DNA from: an uncultured Acidobacteriia bacterium | GTDB lineage: Bacteria > Acidobacteriota > Terriglobia > Bryobacterales > Bryobacteraceae | Direction of reading: 5' to 3' | Assembly: GCA_903875575.1 (NCBI GenBank) | Contig: CAIQWJ010000036.1 | Span: 1 to 47,895, forward strand | Length of the DNA stretch: 47,895 nt | In this document: positions 26,290 through 35,617 of the stretch, one piece after another | Layout: each line of letters opens with the position of its first letter | Numbering within the stretch: the stretch's first letter is position 1 | Position numbers and translations under genes: made by a program | The notes under the pieces: generated by a model | What the model was told of the DNA's origin: nothing | Databases searched by the model: none | What the model saw: the letters and a program-made list of their open reading frames with translations, nothing else

Positions 26290-28710
26290 TTGAACATCGC
26301 AGATGGTTCCAAGCTCGGCCTGTACCGCGTCCAGACTCAAATCGGTGCCGGCGCGATGGGTACCGTTTACCGCGCTACCGACACCAGACTCGGGCGCGAA
26401 GTAGCCATTAAAGTTCTCCCCCAGTGCCTGGCCGATTCACCCGATTCCCTGGCCCGCTTTGAACGCGAAGCGCGCATGCTGGCGGCTCTCAACCACCCCA
26501 ACATTGCCACTATTCACGGCTTTGAACAATGCGACGGCACCCACTATCTGGTGATGGAACTGGTCCCCGGCGAGACACTTGCCGAGCGAATCGCACACGG
26601 ACCGCTGCCGCTGACGGATGCGGCCCTGATTGGCAGTCAGATTCTGGAAGCGCTTGAGGCCGCGCAAATCAAAGGGATCGTGCATCGGGATCTGAAACCG
26701 GCCAACATCAAAGTCACTCCGGACGGTCGGGTTAAGATTCTGGATTTCGGCCTTGCGAAGGCCTTTGAATCCGCCCCAGCGATGCCGGACTCCTCGCAGG
26801 CCGCTACTCTCACCATGCGGCAGGATCCAACCCGTGCCGGGCAATGCCTGGGAACTCCCGCCTACATGAGTCCCGAGCAGGTGCGTGGGCTCAATCTCGA
26901 TACGCGGGCCGACCTGTGGGCGTTCGGCTGCGTCCTGTTTGAACTTCTTAGTTGTCGTCGACCCTTCGTAGGCCAAACCTCCAGCGACGTCATGGCGCAG
27001 ATCCTGACACGGGAACCGGATTGGAGCGCGCTGCCCGCGTCGGTGCCGCAGGGCATCCGCGATCTGTTGAAGAAGTGCCTGGAGAAAGATCTGGACCTGC
27101 GGGCAGCAGACCCCCGCGGAGTTCGTCGCGAACTGGAAAAGACGCTGGTTCAGGAGACCGTTCCGGCGATTGCTCCGGCAGACCCGCCATCACGCAACCC
27201 TCGCAGCATGGCCATCGCGGCCGCCGCGGCCGCTGTACTGTTGGTCTCCGCCACATTGGCCGTATGGTTTAACGCAGGTGGCGTGAAGGCCCGCTTGACT
27301 GGCACTCCAGCCATTCAGATCCGCTCTATTGCAGTCCTCCCGCTGGCCAACGATTCCAATGATTCCGCGCAGGATTATTTCGCCAGCGGCTTCACCGATG
27401 CTCTGATCACGGATTTGTCCAAACTGGGGGCGTTGAAGGTCATTTCCCGGACGTCCGCAATGCAGTACAAAGGAAGCAAAGAGAACACCAGGCAAATCGC
27501 AAAAGAACTCGGCGTGGATGCGATTGTGGAAGGTGCCGTCACTCGCGCGGACGGCCGTGTCAGGATCTCGGCGCGCCTGACTCAGGCCTCTACGGAGTCC
27601 GTCCTCTGGGCCGAAAATTACGAGCGCGACCTAAAAGATGTTCTGTCGCTGCAGGGTGAAGTGGCGCGCAGGATCGCAGCGGGAATCCGCCTGACTCTGT
27701 CGCCCGACGAACAGACCAGACTCACGGCACCAGCGGTAGATCCCGAAATCCACGATCTCTACCTCAAGGCCCAATACTCGCTGGATCAGGACAATGTGCC
27801 GGATCGAAAGCGGGCTATTGGCTTATTTCAGCAGGTCATCGCAAAGGATCCGAATTTTGCGCCGGCCCAGGCTGGCCTGGCGCTCAGCTACGCCGGCCTG
27901 GGTCGTTTTTACGATGAACCTCATAAGGTCATGCCGCTGGCTCGGGAAGCCGCGTTGAAGGCGATCAGTCTCGACCCGACGCTTTCGGAAGCCTACACCG
28001 CACTCGCCACTGTGAAGCTCCAGTACGACTGGGATTGGGACGCCGCAAATCAGGATCTGAAAAAGGCAATTCAGCTCAATCACAGTTCCGCCGATGCGCA
28101 CGATCTTTACAGCGCCTATTACACCGCTCTGGGTAATTTCAGGGATGCGCTCTCCGAGGTCCAGCAGGCGCGCGAACTGGATCCTCTCTCCCTGCGGTTT
28201 GCCGATCGTTATCTCTACATCCTCGTATTCTTCAGGCAATACGGTCGCGCCATTTCGGAAGCTGATGTCATGCTGGCGCGAAATCCCGACTTCGTCATGG
28301 GCTATGCCTGGAAGGCGATGGGTTTTATGATGCAGAAGCGCTTCCCGGAGGCGATTGAGGCGCAGAAGCGCGCCTACGCCATTGACCCCAATCCGGGGAT
28401 GCAGATCTTGCTGGCCATGACGGAAGCCGCCGGTGGAAACAAGCCCGAAGCCGAAAGACTGGTGCATCGCATCGAAGAAATCGCAAAGCAGCAGTACGTT
28501 TGCAACTACGAAATTGCCCAGGCCTACTCTGTCATGGGCGATACGGAGCATGCCATGAAGTGGCTCCACAGCGGTCTTTCCCAACAGTGCGACTGCATGA
28601 TCTGGCTGCAGGGTGAGCCGTGGATGGAAAGCCTCCGCGCGGATCCCCGTTATCTCGATCTGATCCGGCGGGTGGGCTTCGACCGGGTTCCCAAGGGCGC
28701 TGGCCGGTAG
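26290..28710 (+). CDS. Ser/Thr protein kinase with TolB-like domain and TPRs
   Basis: This signalling protein of 806 residues has a complete Hanks-type kinase: glycine loop IGAGAMGTVYRA (18-29), Lys in VAIKVLP, catalytic loop HRDLKPANIKV (near 133), DFG in LDFGLAK and GTPAYMSPEQ. One transmembrane helix lies at about 306-326. Outside it is a FlgO/TolB-like domain (SIAVLPLANDSNDSAQDYFASGFTDALI type) and then TPRs to the end. The start is TTG at 26290. This architecture is common in acidobacteria, where the outer part probably senses or scaffolds. The target is unknown and no regulator gene is adjacent. Confidence 0.9.
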   Translation: MNIADGSKLGLYRVQTQIGAGAMGTVYRATDTRLGREVAIKVLPQCLADSPDSLARFEREARMLAALNHPNIATIHGFEQCDGTHYLVMELVPGETLAERIAHGPLPLTDAALIGSQILEALEAAQIKGIVHRDLKPANIKVTPDGRVKILDFGLAKAFESAPAMPDSSQAATLTMRQDPTRAGQCLGTPAYMSPEQVRGLNLDTRADLWAFGCVLFELLSCRRPFVGQTSSDVMAQILTREPDWSALPASVPQGIRDLLKKCLEKDLDLRAADPRGVRRELEKTLVQETVPAIAPADPPSRNPRSMAIAAAAAAVLLVSATLAVWFNAGGVKARLTGTPAIQIRSIAVLPLANDSNDSAQDYFASGFTDALITDLSKLGALKVISRTSAMQYKGSKENTRQIAKELGVDAIVEGAVTRADGRVRISARLTQASTESVLWAENYERDLKDVLSLQGEVARRIAAGIRLTLSPDEQTRLTAPAVDPEIHDLYLKAQYSLDQDNVPDRKRAIGLFQQVIAKDPNFAPAQAGLALSYAGLGRFYDEPHKVMPLAREAALKAISLDPTLSEAYTALATVKLQYDWDWDAANQDLKKAIQLNHSSADAHDLYSAYYTALGNFRDALSEVQQARELDPLSLRFADRYLYILVFFRQYGRAISEADVMLARNPDFVMGYAWKAMGFMMQKRFPEAIEAQKRAYAIDPNPGMQILLAMTEAAGGNKPEAERLVHRIEEIAKQQYVCNYEIAQAYSVMGDTEHAMKWLHSGLSQQCDCMIWLQGEPWMESLRADPRYLDLIRRVGFDRVPKGAGR

Positions 28711-28720
28711 CCGTCAGCGT

Positions 28721-30247
28721 TCAGGGCCGCCCTGCACGGGTGCCGGTCAGGTGTCCGTTTCGGATCAGCCCGGAGGCCTCGTCCACTGTCACGTCGATGG
28801 TCTGGTCCGGCAGGAAGCGGATCGCGACAGTGTAGTGGTTGATGTTCGCGATGAAGTTCAGATCCAGCAGGAATTCGTTTTCGGAAGTCCACTTGCCGGT
28901 GGCCCCGATCGGTAGGTGCATCGGCCCGTTAGGAGCGATGCGATAGACGCCATCGAGCCCCATGGGGACGTGCAGCGGTTCGCCGTAATAGCGGATATCG
29001 GCAGCGGCGGTGCCGTCCTTCGCGAAGATGAGCGCAATGCTGTCGAGGCGCGACGCGTTCACGGGGAAGTTCCAGGTGGTGCCCGAAATAGACGCGGCCA
29101 TTGATGGCAGTGCGGGAACGGGCGTCGGCGATGGTGCTTTGATTGCAGCCGCGACGTCACTGCGCAGGAGCGCCACGCCCTCGGGATTCTCAGGCAGCGG
29201 CGACGAAGATTTGACCGATTGCCGAATGAGCGATGCGAGTTGTCCGGCGTTGCCGCCCGCCATGCTGACCACGATCATGTCGAGTTCCGGCCACACGATG
29301 AGCAACTGACTGCCACGGCCTGTGCCGCCATACTGTGTGCCATCGGGCAGGCGCGTGGCGTTCCATTCGATGCCGTAGCCGCCTGGTTCACCGCGGCCGC
29401 CCGTGGGTGGGGCAACCGACGTGGCGACCCAATTCCGCGGGACCAGTTGCTTCCCGTTCCATTCACCGCCGTGCAGATACAGGTAGCCGAGTTTTGCAAC
29501 GTCCGCAGGGAAGAAGTGGCTGTCACCCCAGCCATGGTTGCGGCCCTGGGGATCGTCCGCCCAAACGACTTTGCCAATGCCGAGGGGATCGAAAAGATAC
29601 TTGCGGCCGAACTCCGCTTCCGTCATGTGCGATGCGGCGGCAAGCACCGAGCCGAGCAGATGATAGCCGGGGCTGCAATAAGCGGGATGCGTGCCCGGTT
29701 CATACTTCATCGGCAACGAAAGTGCGTACTGCACCCAGTTGGGCGAACGCTTCATCTGTTCGAGTTCGCGCTCGCCGGGGAGAATGCCGCAATCGAGGCC
29801 GGATTCCATGTGCAGAAGATTGCCAATCGTGATGGCACGCTTCTGCGCGTCGGGATTCGCGGGGCTCTCGTTGGGGAAGAACGTGAGCAGGGGCTGATCG
29901 AGCTTCAGCACGTTACTGGCGACGGCAACACCAGTGAGCGTGGAAGTAATAGTTTTGGTGACGGAGGCGAGGTCATGCGGGACCGTGCCATCGTACGGAT
30001 AGAAGCTGGCATCGGCCACCACGTAGCCGTGCCGAATCACCACCAGACTGTGGACGCCCCATTTCTTATCGCGGATCTGTTCGATAGCAGCGGCGAGCGC
30101 AGCAGAGTCCAGTCCCTGCGATTCCGGCGTTGCGGTACGCCATGACGCAGCGGGAAAGTAGGGCTTATCGGGAGTAGCCTGCGCGAACGCGGTGCTGCAA
30201 AAGGTCAGGAGCACGGCAAAAAGAGTGCGAAACGGCATGTCAGTCAT
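28721..30247 (-). CDS. secreted serine hydrolase (class C beta-lactamase fold)
   Basis: The 508-residue product has a signal peptide (MPFRTLFAVLLTFCSTAFAQ) and the penicillin-binding/class C fold. The catalytic SVTK (S-x-x-K) is near residue 100, in DLASVTKTITSTLTG. The second motif is YCS (AYCSPGYHLLGSVL). A C-terminal beta domain of about 110 residues follows. Such proteins are usually esterases or D-amino peptidases rather than true beta-lactamases. ATG 30247 or 30238 may be the start; the second begins the signal peptide directly. The gene is divergent from the esterase at 30293, with about 45 bases for both promoters. Confidence 0.83.
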   Translation of the reverse strand: MTDMPFRTLFAVLLTFCSTAFAQATPDKPYFPAASWRTATPESQGLDSAALAAAIEQIRDKKWGVHSLVVIRHGYVVADASFYPYDGTVPHDLASVTKTITSTLTGVAVASNVLKLDQPLLTFFPNESPANPDAQKRAITIGNLLHMESGLDCGILPGERELEQMKRSPNWVQYALSLPMKYEPGTHPAYCSPGYHLLGSVLAAASHMTEAEFGRKYLFDPLGIGKVVWADDPQGRNHGWGDSHFFPADVAKLGYLYLHGGEWNGKQLVPRNWVATSVAPPTGGRGEPGGYGIEWNATRLPDGTQYGGTGRGSQLLIVWPELDMIVVSMAGGNAGQLASLIRQSVKSSSPLPENPEGVALLRSDVAAAIKAPSPTPVPALPSMAASISGTTWNFPVNASRLDSIALIFAKDGTAAADIRYYGEPLHVPMGLDGVYRIAPNGPMHLPIGATGKWTSENEFLLDLNFIANINHYTVAIRFLPDQTIDVTVDEASGLIRNGHLTGTRAGRP

Positions 30248-30292
30248 AATATGCTGCCAGTCGCGCCAACGGGGATATACTTTCATTCAGCC

Positions 30293-31420
30293 ATGAAGAT
30301 CCGATTCCATGTTCCTGTGCTGACGTTTGCCCTGTCGTTGCTGGCACTGTCCGCATTCGCGCAGACGCCCGCGCCCACGGGCCCGGCTTCTCCGGTAGTA
30401 CACGCGGACCGTACTGTGACGTTCCGTGTCAGTGCGCCGCAGGCGACGCTCGTCACGCTCTCCGGTGACTGGATGCCTGTGGGTAAGCCTGAGAACATGA
30501 CGAAGGCTGCGGATGGCGTCTGGAGCATCACTACGGAGCCTCTGGCGGCCAATGGCCATCTCTACTGGTTCAATCTCGACGGTTTGGCGATTGCGGATCC
30601 CGTGAATCCGCGAATTAAGCTGCGGCAGCGCACTTCGGCCAGTCTGTTCGAAGTTCCCGCAGACACTCCATTGCCGTGGGACCTGCGGGATGTTCCGCAC
30701 GGAGTTGTGCTCACGGAGTGGCAGAAATCGATGGTGCTGAAGAGAACCGAGCGGATCGTGATTTACCTGCCGCCGGGCTATGAAAAGGGAAATGCCCGGT
30801 ATCCGGTGCTGTATCTGGTGCACGGCAGCGGCGACGTGCCGGAATCGTGGACTAACGCCGGTAACGCAAATCTGATTCTGGACAATCTCATTGCGGATAA
30901 GAAGGCCAGGCCGATGATTGTGGTGATGCCGGCCGGACATGCGATTCCGTTCGGGGCACCCGGCATAGGTGGCAACAGCAACAGCCAAATGTTCGACCGG
31001 TATCTGATGACGGAGGTGATTCCGTTTGTGGAGTCGAAGTACCGGGTGGCGACAGACGCCAAGAACCGCGCCATGGCGGGGCTCTCGATGGGAGGCGGGC
31101 ACACGATCCATACGGGTTTCTCTCATCCGGAGATGTTCAGCGCGCTGGGTATTTTCAGCCCGGGCCTGCCGCCGAGTTTCACGGAGATTAATGCGGCACT
31201 GTCCGATCCAAAAGGCACCAACGCGAAGCTCGGACTGATCTGGATTTCCTGCGGCGAGAAGGATACGACTGTGCAGTTTCCCCGCATTCAGGAGTTCGCG
31301 GAGATGCTGAAGCAGCGCGGCATTCATGAGACGTTCCAGGCGTACGAAGGCGCTCACGTGTGGCCGGTATGGCGCAGTTCGCTGGCGGATTTCGCGCCGC
31401 TGATTTTTGCCGGAAAATAA
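30293..31420 (+). CDS. secreted esterase with E-set domain, paralogue of 12299-13615
   Basis: The product of 375 residues has a signal peptide (MKIRFHVPVLTFALSLLALSAFA), an E-set/CBM48-like domain (about 35-130; VTFRVSAPQATLVTLSGDW) and an esterase D-type hydrolase with YPVLYLVHGSGD, Ser in GLSMGGGH, Asp in CGEKDTT and His in EGAHVWPVW. It lacks the long Gly-rich insert of its paralogue. A TATACT box at 30276-30281 would give a very short leader before ATG 30293. Role: cleavage of ester bonds in plant or microbial polymers, substrate unknown. Confidence 0.85.
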   Translation: MKIRFHVPVLTFALSLLALSAFAQTPAPTGPASPVVHADRTVTFRVSAPQATLVTLSGDWMPVGKPENMTKAADGVWSITTEPLAANGHLYWFNLDGLAIADPVNPRIKLRQRTSASLFEVPADTPLPWDLRDVPHGVVLTEWQKSMVLKRTERIVIYLPPGYEKGNARYPVLYLVHGSGDVPESWTNAGNANLILDNLIADKKARPMIVVMPAGHAIPFGAPGIGGNSNSQMFDRYLMTEVIPFVESKYRVATDAKNRAMAGLSMGGGHTIHTGFSHPEMFSALGIFSPGLPPSFTEINAALSDPKGTNAKLGLIWISCGEKDTTVQFPRIQEFAEMLKQRGIHETFQAYEGAHVWPVWRSSLADFAPLIFAGK

Positions 31421-31459
31421 ACCGCCCGCTACCCGGCAGCAGGGCGCTACAATACCGCA

Positions 31460-33589
31460 ATGCGCACCTTCTTGGGGTTGATTTGTCTCGGGGCCGCCTG
31501 TCTGGCTGCGACCGGTTGCGGTTCTCGTCGGACGGGTGAATTGCCGTCGGATGTCGGATCTGCCCCGATAGCCGACAAGATCCCCAAAACGATCACGGTC
31601 CACGGAGACACGCGCGTCGACAATTACTTCTGGCTGCGGGAAAAGGAAAACCCGAAAGTCATCGACTACCTGAAGGCGGAGGACGCCTATGCCGCTAAGG
31701 TCATGAAGCCGCTCGATGGCCTGCAGGACAAGCTCTTCAAAGAAATGGTCGGCCATGTGAAGGAGACCGATCAATCGGCACCCTATCGCCGGGGCGACTA
31801 TTTGTATTACTCCCGGACGGAAGCGGGCAAGCAATACGCGATTCGCTGCCGACGCAAGGGAAGCCTGACCGCGCCCGAAGAGGTGATTCTCGATGTCAAC
31901 CAACTTGCGACCGGGCAGAAATTCATGGCGCTTGGGTCCTTCGAGCCGAGTGATGACGGAAATCTTCTCGCGTACACGACCGATAATACAGGCTACCGGC
32001 AGTACACCCTTCAGGTGAAGGATCTTCGGACCGGTGCTCTGCTGCCCGATCACGCCGAACGGGTGGACGAGGTGGTCTGGGCAGCCGACAACAAGACTCT
32101 CTTCTACGTCACGGAAGATGCCGTCACCAAGCGCAATGACAAATTCTTTCGGCACACGCTCGGACGGGACACGAGCGATCTTGTCTATACCGAGCCGGAT
32201 GCAATCTTCGATATCGGCGTGGACCGCACCCGCGACGGTGCTTTCATCCTGCTGGAGGCGGCGAGCAAGACTTCGACGGAGGTGCGATACCTGCCGGCGT
32301 CCAATCCGCTGTCACCTCTTGCCGTTTTACAGCCACGCGAGCCTGGGCACGAATATTACGCCGATCACGGCGGGCATGTGTTTTACATTCGCACCAACAA
32401 GGGTGCCACGAATTTCCGCGTGGTCACTGCGCCGGACACCGCGCCTGGAGAGGCCAACTGGAAGGAGTTGATCGCGCACCGGCCTGAGGTCAAAATCGAA
32501 TCGATCGATGCGTTCGCAAAACATCTGGTGCTGAGCGAGTGGGAGAACGGCTTGCAACAGATTGAGGCGGTGGAACTGGCGGGCGGTCACCGCCAGCGCA
32601 TCAAATTTCCCGAGCCGGTCTACGCGGCGACTTTGGCAGAAAACTACGTTTTCGACACCCAAACCGTGCGTTACGCCTACCAGTCGCTGGTCACGCCGGC
32701 ATCGGTATACGATTACGACCTCGGCAGCGGCGCTGCCACGCTGGTGAAGCAGACGGAAGTCCCCGGCGGCTTTGATCGGGCGAACTATGTTTCCGAGCGC
32801 GTCTTCGCCACGGCGACAGACGGCGTAAAAATACCGATCTCGCTGGTGTACAGAAAAGGCCTGAAGAAAGACGGTTCGGTGCCGATGCTGCTCTACGGTT
32901 ACGGGTCTTACGGCGTCTCGATACCGCCCACGTTTTCGTCTGCCCGATTGCCGCTGCTGGATCGCGGAGTGATCTATGCGATCGCGCACGTGAGGGGCGG
33001 CGGTGAACTGGGTGAACCGTGGCGTAATGCAGGCCGCATGATGAACAAGATCACCACGTTTACCGATTTCATCGCGTCGGCGGAATACCTGGAGAAGGAA
33101 CACTATACGGCGAGCGACCGCATGGCGATTCAGGGAGGCAGCGCGGGTGGCATGCTCATGGGGGCGGTATCGAACATGCGCCCGGAGCTCTTCAAAGCGG
33201 TGATCGCGCAGGTGCCGTTTGTGGACGTGCTCAATTCCATGCTGGATGCCGAAATGCCGCTCACCACAGCCGAATATATCGAATGGGGCAACCCGAACGA
33301 GAAGCCCGCGTACGACTACATGGCGCGTTATTCGCCGTACGATAACGTGAAAGCGCAGCAGTACCCGGCGATGCTGGTGAAAGTTTCCTATAACGACAGC
33401 CAGGTGGGCTACTGGGAAGGCACGAAGTTCACGGCAAAGCTGAGAGCCACGAAGACGGATCAGAATCCACTGCTGCTCAAGGTCAATTTCGGCGCGGGCC
33501 ACGGAGGCGCGTCAGGACGGTATGACGCGCTGCACGAAAGTGCCTTCAACTGGTCGTTCGTGCTGTGGCAATTTGGGCTGACGCAGTAG
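31460..33589 (+). CDS. oligopeptidase B-like S9 serine peptidase, lipoprotein
   Basis: This peptidase of 709 residues begins with a lipobox (LAATGC), so it is probably anchored to a membrane outside the cytoplasm, unlike cytoplasmic oligopeptidase B. The seven-bladed propeller covers about 85-440 and the alpha/beta-hydrolase the rest. The catalytic Ser561 sits in GGSAGGML, with Asp in SYNDSQVGYWE and His in GAGHGGASGR. Motifs such as YGSYG and HVRGGGELG are typical of the S9A branch. It should trim short peptides. It follows the esterase by 40 bases and may be cotranscribed. It converges on wecB with six bases between the stops. Confidence 0.9.
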   Translation: MRTFLGLICLGAACLAATGCGSRRTGELPSDVGSAPIADKIPKTITVHGDTRVDNYFWLREKENPKVIDYLKAEDAYAAKVMKPLDGLQDKLFKEMVGHVKETDQSAPYRRGDYLYYSRTEAGKQYAIRCRRKGSLTAPEEVILDVNQLATGQKFMALGSFEPSDDGNLLAYTTDNTGYRQYTLQVKDLRTGALLPDHAERVDEVVWAADNKTLFYVTEDAVTKRNDKFFRHTLGRDTSDLVYTEPDAIFDIGVDRTRDGAFILLEAASKTSTEVRYLPASNPLSPLAVLQPREPGHEYYADHGGHVFYIRTNKGATNFRVVTAPDTAPGEANWKELIAHRPEVKIESIDAFAKHLVLSEWENGLQQIEAVELAGGHRQRIKFPEPVYAATLAENYVFDTQTVRYAYQSLVTPASVYDYDLGSGAATLVKQTEVPGGFDRANYVSERVFATATDGVKIPISLVYRKGLKKDGSVPMLLYGYGSYGVSIPPTFSSARLPLLDRGVIYAIAHVRGGGELGEPWRNAGRMMNKITTFTDFIASAEYLEKEHYTASDRMAIQGGSAGGMLMGAVSNMRPELFKAVIAQVPFVDVLNSMLDAEMPLTTAEYIEWGNPNEKPAYDYMARYSPYDNVKAQQYPAMLVKVSYNDSQVGYWEGTKFTAKLRATKTDQNPLLLKVNFGAGHGGASGRYDALHESAFNWSFVLWQFGLTQ

Positions 33590-33595
33590 CGTCGT

Positions 33596-34717
33596 TCATC
33601 GAGACCCGAAATACGCGAGCGTGGCGGCTGCAATGCGTTCACTCGCGTGCCCGTCGCCGTACGGATTGTGCGTTCTCGACATGGAATCGCGCAAAGCGGC
33701 ATTGTCGAGGAGGCGCGAAACTTCGCTGACGATCAAATTCTCGTCCGTGCCCACCAGTTTCACGGTGCCCGCTTCCACGGCTTCGGGGCGCTCCGTCTTT
33801 TCCCGCATCACGACGACCGGTTTGCCAAGCGAAGGGCCTTCCTCTTGGATGCCCCCGGAATCGGTGAGCAGGATGGTGGCGCGACGCATGAGGTCGGCAA
33901 ACGGCACGTAGTCGAGCGGTTCGATGAGGTGAATGTTCGGCACGCCGGCGAGATGCCGCTGGACGGGGTCCTGCACGTTGGGATTGCGATGCACAGGGTA
34001 GACGACGTTGACATCGGGCCGGCCAGCGATGGTGCGCAGAGCACGGCAGATATTCTCAAAGCCGCCGCCAAAGCTCTCGCGGCGATGTGCGGTGACTACG
34101 ATGGTCTTTTTGGTGCGATCGATGAAGTCCCAGTCCCGCGATGGTAGTTCCCCGGCTTCGAGGCGACCCACCACGTTGAGCACCGCGTCAATGCCGGAGT
34201 TGCCGGTGACATGGATGGTTTCCGCCGGAACGCCTTCATTGAGAAGATTGCGGCGCGCGCCTTCGGTGGACGCGAAATGAATTGCGGCCAGGCGGCCGGT
34301 CAGTACGCGGTTCATTTCCTCGGGAAACGGCTGTGCCATGTCGCCCGTGCGGAGTCCGGCCTCGATGTGGCCGATGGGGATGCGTGCATAAAAGGCCGCC
34401 AGTGCGCCGTAGAGGGTGCTGGTGGTGTCGCCCTGGACATAGACGATGTCGGGTTTAGCGTCGGCACAGACCGGTTCCAGCGCGGCCAGGATGCGCGCGG
34501 CAGAGGCGGGCAGAGTCTGGCCCGGAACCATAATGTTGAGATCGTAATCGGGCGTGATGCTGAAGACGGCCAGCGCCTGATCCAGCATCTGCCGGTGCTG
34601 CGCGGTGACTGCCACGCGCACACGAAAATGTTCGGGCCGGGATTGGAGAAAACGGATGACCGGTGCCATTTTGATGGCTTCCGGACGAGTGCCAAAAACG
34701 AAAAGGGCAGTTACCAT
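33596..34717 (-). CDS. wecB: UDP-N-acetylglucosamine 2-epimerase (non-hydrolysing)
   Basis: This 373-residue enzyme converts UDP-GlcNAc to UDP-ManNAc, a precursor of surface polysaccharides. Family landmarks are all present: FGTRPEAIKMAPVI at the start, VQGDTTSTLYGALAAFY, HIEAGLRTGDMAQPFPEE, TAHRRESFGGG and LLTDSGGIQEEGPSLGKPVVVMRE. It is cytoplasmic. A polysaccharide ABC exporter pair lies 2.4 kb away and may use the product. Confidence 0.94.
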   Translation of the reverse strand: MVTALFVFGTRPEAIKMAPVIRFLQSRPEHFRVRVAVTAQHRQMLDQALAVFSITPDYDLNIMVPGQTLPASAARILAALEPVCADAKPDIVYVQGDTTSTLYGALAAFYARIPIGHIEAGLRTGDMAQPFPEEMNRVLTGRLAAIHFASTEGARRNLLNEGVPAETIHVTGNSGIDAVLNVVGRLEAGELPSRDWDFIDRTKKTIVVTAHRRESFGGGFENICRALRTIAGRPDVNVVYPVHRNPNVQDPVQRHLAGVPNIHLIEPLDYVPFADLMRRATILLTDSGGIQEEGPSLGKPVVVMREKTERPEAVEAGTVKLVGTDENLIVSEVSRLLDNAALRDSMSRTHNPYGDGHASERIAAATLAYFGSR

Positions 34718-34810
34718 GGGGTCACCTCAGGGCTGGATGTGATGGATTTGCAGTTTAGATGTTGCAGCGCACCGGAAAGCGCGCCACAGGTTGGTCCGCC
34801 GATGTGTCGA

Positions 34811-35029
34811 TCAGCGGTGACGGAAGGTAATGCGACCCTTGGTGAGATCGTAAGGGGAGAGTTCGAGGGTGACTTTATCGCCCGCCAGAACGCGAATGCG
34901 GTTGCGGCGGAGTCGGCCTGCAAGGTGCGCCAGGACAAGCCGTTCGTGCTCGAGTTGCACACTGAATTTACCGCTGGGGAATTTCTCGACGACTGTACCT
35001 TGTACTTCTATGCTGTCTTCTTTACTCAT
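34811..35029 (-). CDS. infA: translation initiation factor IF-1
   Basis: The product of 72 residues is an S1-type OB fold of normal IF-1 length. [57 protein letters not shown]-type landmarks ([20 protein letters not shown]) are typical. IF-1 binds the ribosomal A site during initiation. The gene stands alone here, between wecB and the cold-shock gene, rather than in a ribosomal-protein operon. Confidence 0.94.
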   Translation of the reverse strand: MSKEDSIEVQGTVVEKFPSGKFSVQLEHERLVLAHLAGRLRRNRIRVLAGDKVTLELSPYDLTKGRITFRHR

Positions 35030-35122
35030 TCAGTTCGTATCGGATCTGCCTAAATTGTACTGTATCGTAGCGAGGCCGGACCGCTCAGTCTGGTTAACCA
35101 GGATCCGGCCCCGCTCGGGGAA

Positions 35123-35332
35123 CTAGCCCGCGATGGGTTGCACGTTCGACGCCTGCAGGCCCTTGGGTCCACGGGTCACTTCGAATTCTACGCGCGCGCC
35201 TTCATCGAGCGAACGGTAGCCGCTCGCTTCGATCGCGGAAAAGTGAACGAAAACGTCCTCTCCCGACTCGCGCTGGATGAAGCCAAAACCCTTGGCTGCA
35301 TTAAACCACTTCACTGTACCTTTTTCTTTCAT
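35123..35332 (-). CDS. CspA-family cold-shock protein
   Basis: This 69-residue cold-shock domain protein binds single-stranded RNA and DNA. RNP1 KGFGFIQ and RNP2 VFVHFSAI are intact, as is the opening [12 protein letters not shown]. The ribosome binding site AAAGAGG precedes ATG 35332. About 60 bases upstream is a hairpin with eight T on this strand, which may end a preceding transcript or act in this gene's own leader. Confidence 0.95.
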   Translation of the reverse strand: MKEKGTVKWFNAAKGFGFIQRESGEDVFVHFSAIEASGYRSLDEGARVEFEVTRGPKGLQASNVQPIAG

Positions 35333-35391
35333 TACAAAACCTCTTTAAAAAATCACAGCCAGGTTCAGATCTTAGCCGCCGCCCCGTCGTC

Positions 35392-35429
35392 AAAAAAAAC
35401 GCGGCTGCCGCAGTTCTTACCGCGCAGCC
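35392..35429 (-). terminator. hairpin with T8 upstream of the cold-shock gene
   Basis: On the minus strand GGCTGC (35429-35424) pairs with GCAGCC (35408-35403), then GCG and eight T (35399-35392). It lies 59 bases before the cold-shock ATG and about 190 bases after the methyltransferase stop, so it may end that transcript or act as an attenuator in the cold-shock leader. Confidence 0.55.
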
Positions 35430-35574
35430 CCGTGTATCAATGCGATTAAGGACGAGCACCAAAGAAACGACCAGCTATGAAAACCAGTATACCCCAGAGG
35501 CATGGACGGAACTGGAGCCCGGTGCCGAGGGAAGTTCTGCGGAGTGGTGAGCGAAGTCGGATTCCCAACCGTCA

Positions 35575-35617
35575 GGCCTGCTTCAGGCCCAGTCTGCGGA
35601 GACCGGTCATCACCGGT
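35575..35617 (-). terminator. paired hairpins at the methyltransferase stop
   Basis: Two compact hairpins lie here: ACCGGT-CATC-ACCGGT (35602-35617), which touches the stop codon, and GGCCTG-CTT-CAGGCC (35575-35589). Neither is followed by a T tract. They may protect the mRNA end. Confidence 0.3.

Noticed and set aside
28721-30247. Antibiotic-resistance beta-lactamase
   Set aside because: The SxxK fold is shared by many esterases and peptidases. The extra C-terminal domain and the lack of resistance genes nearby do not support a resistance role.
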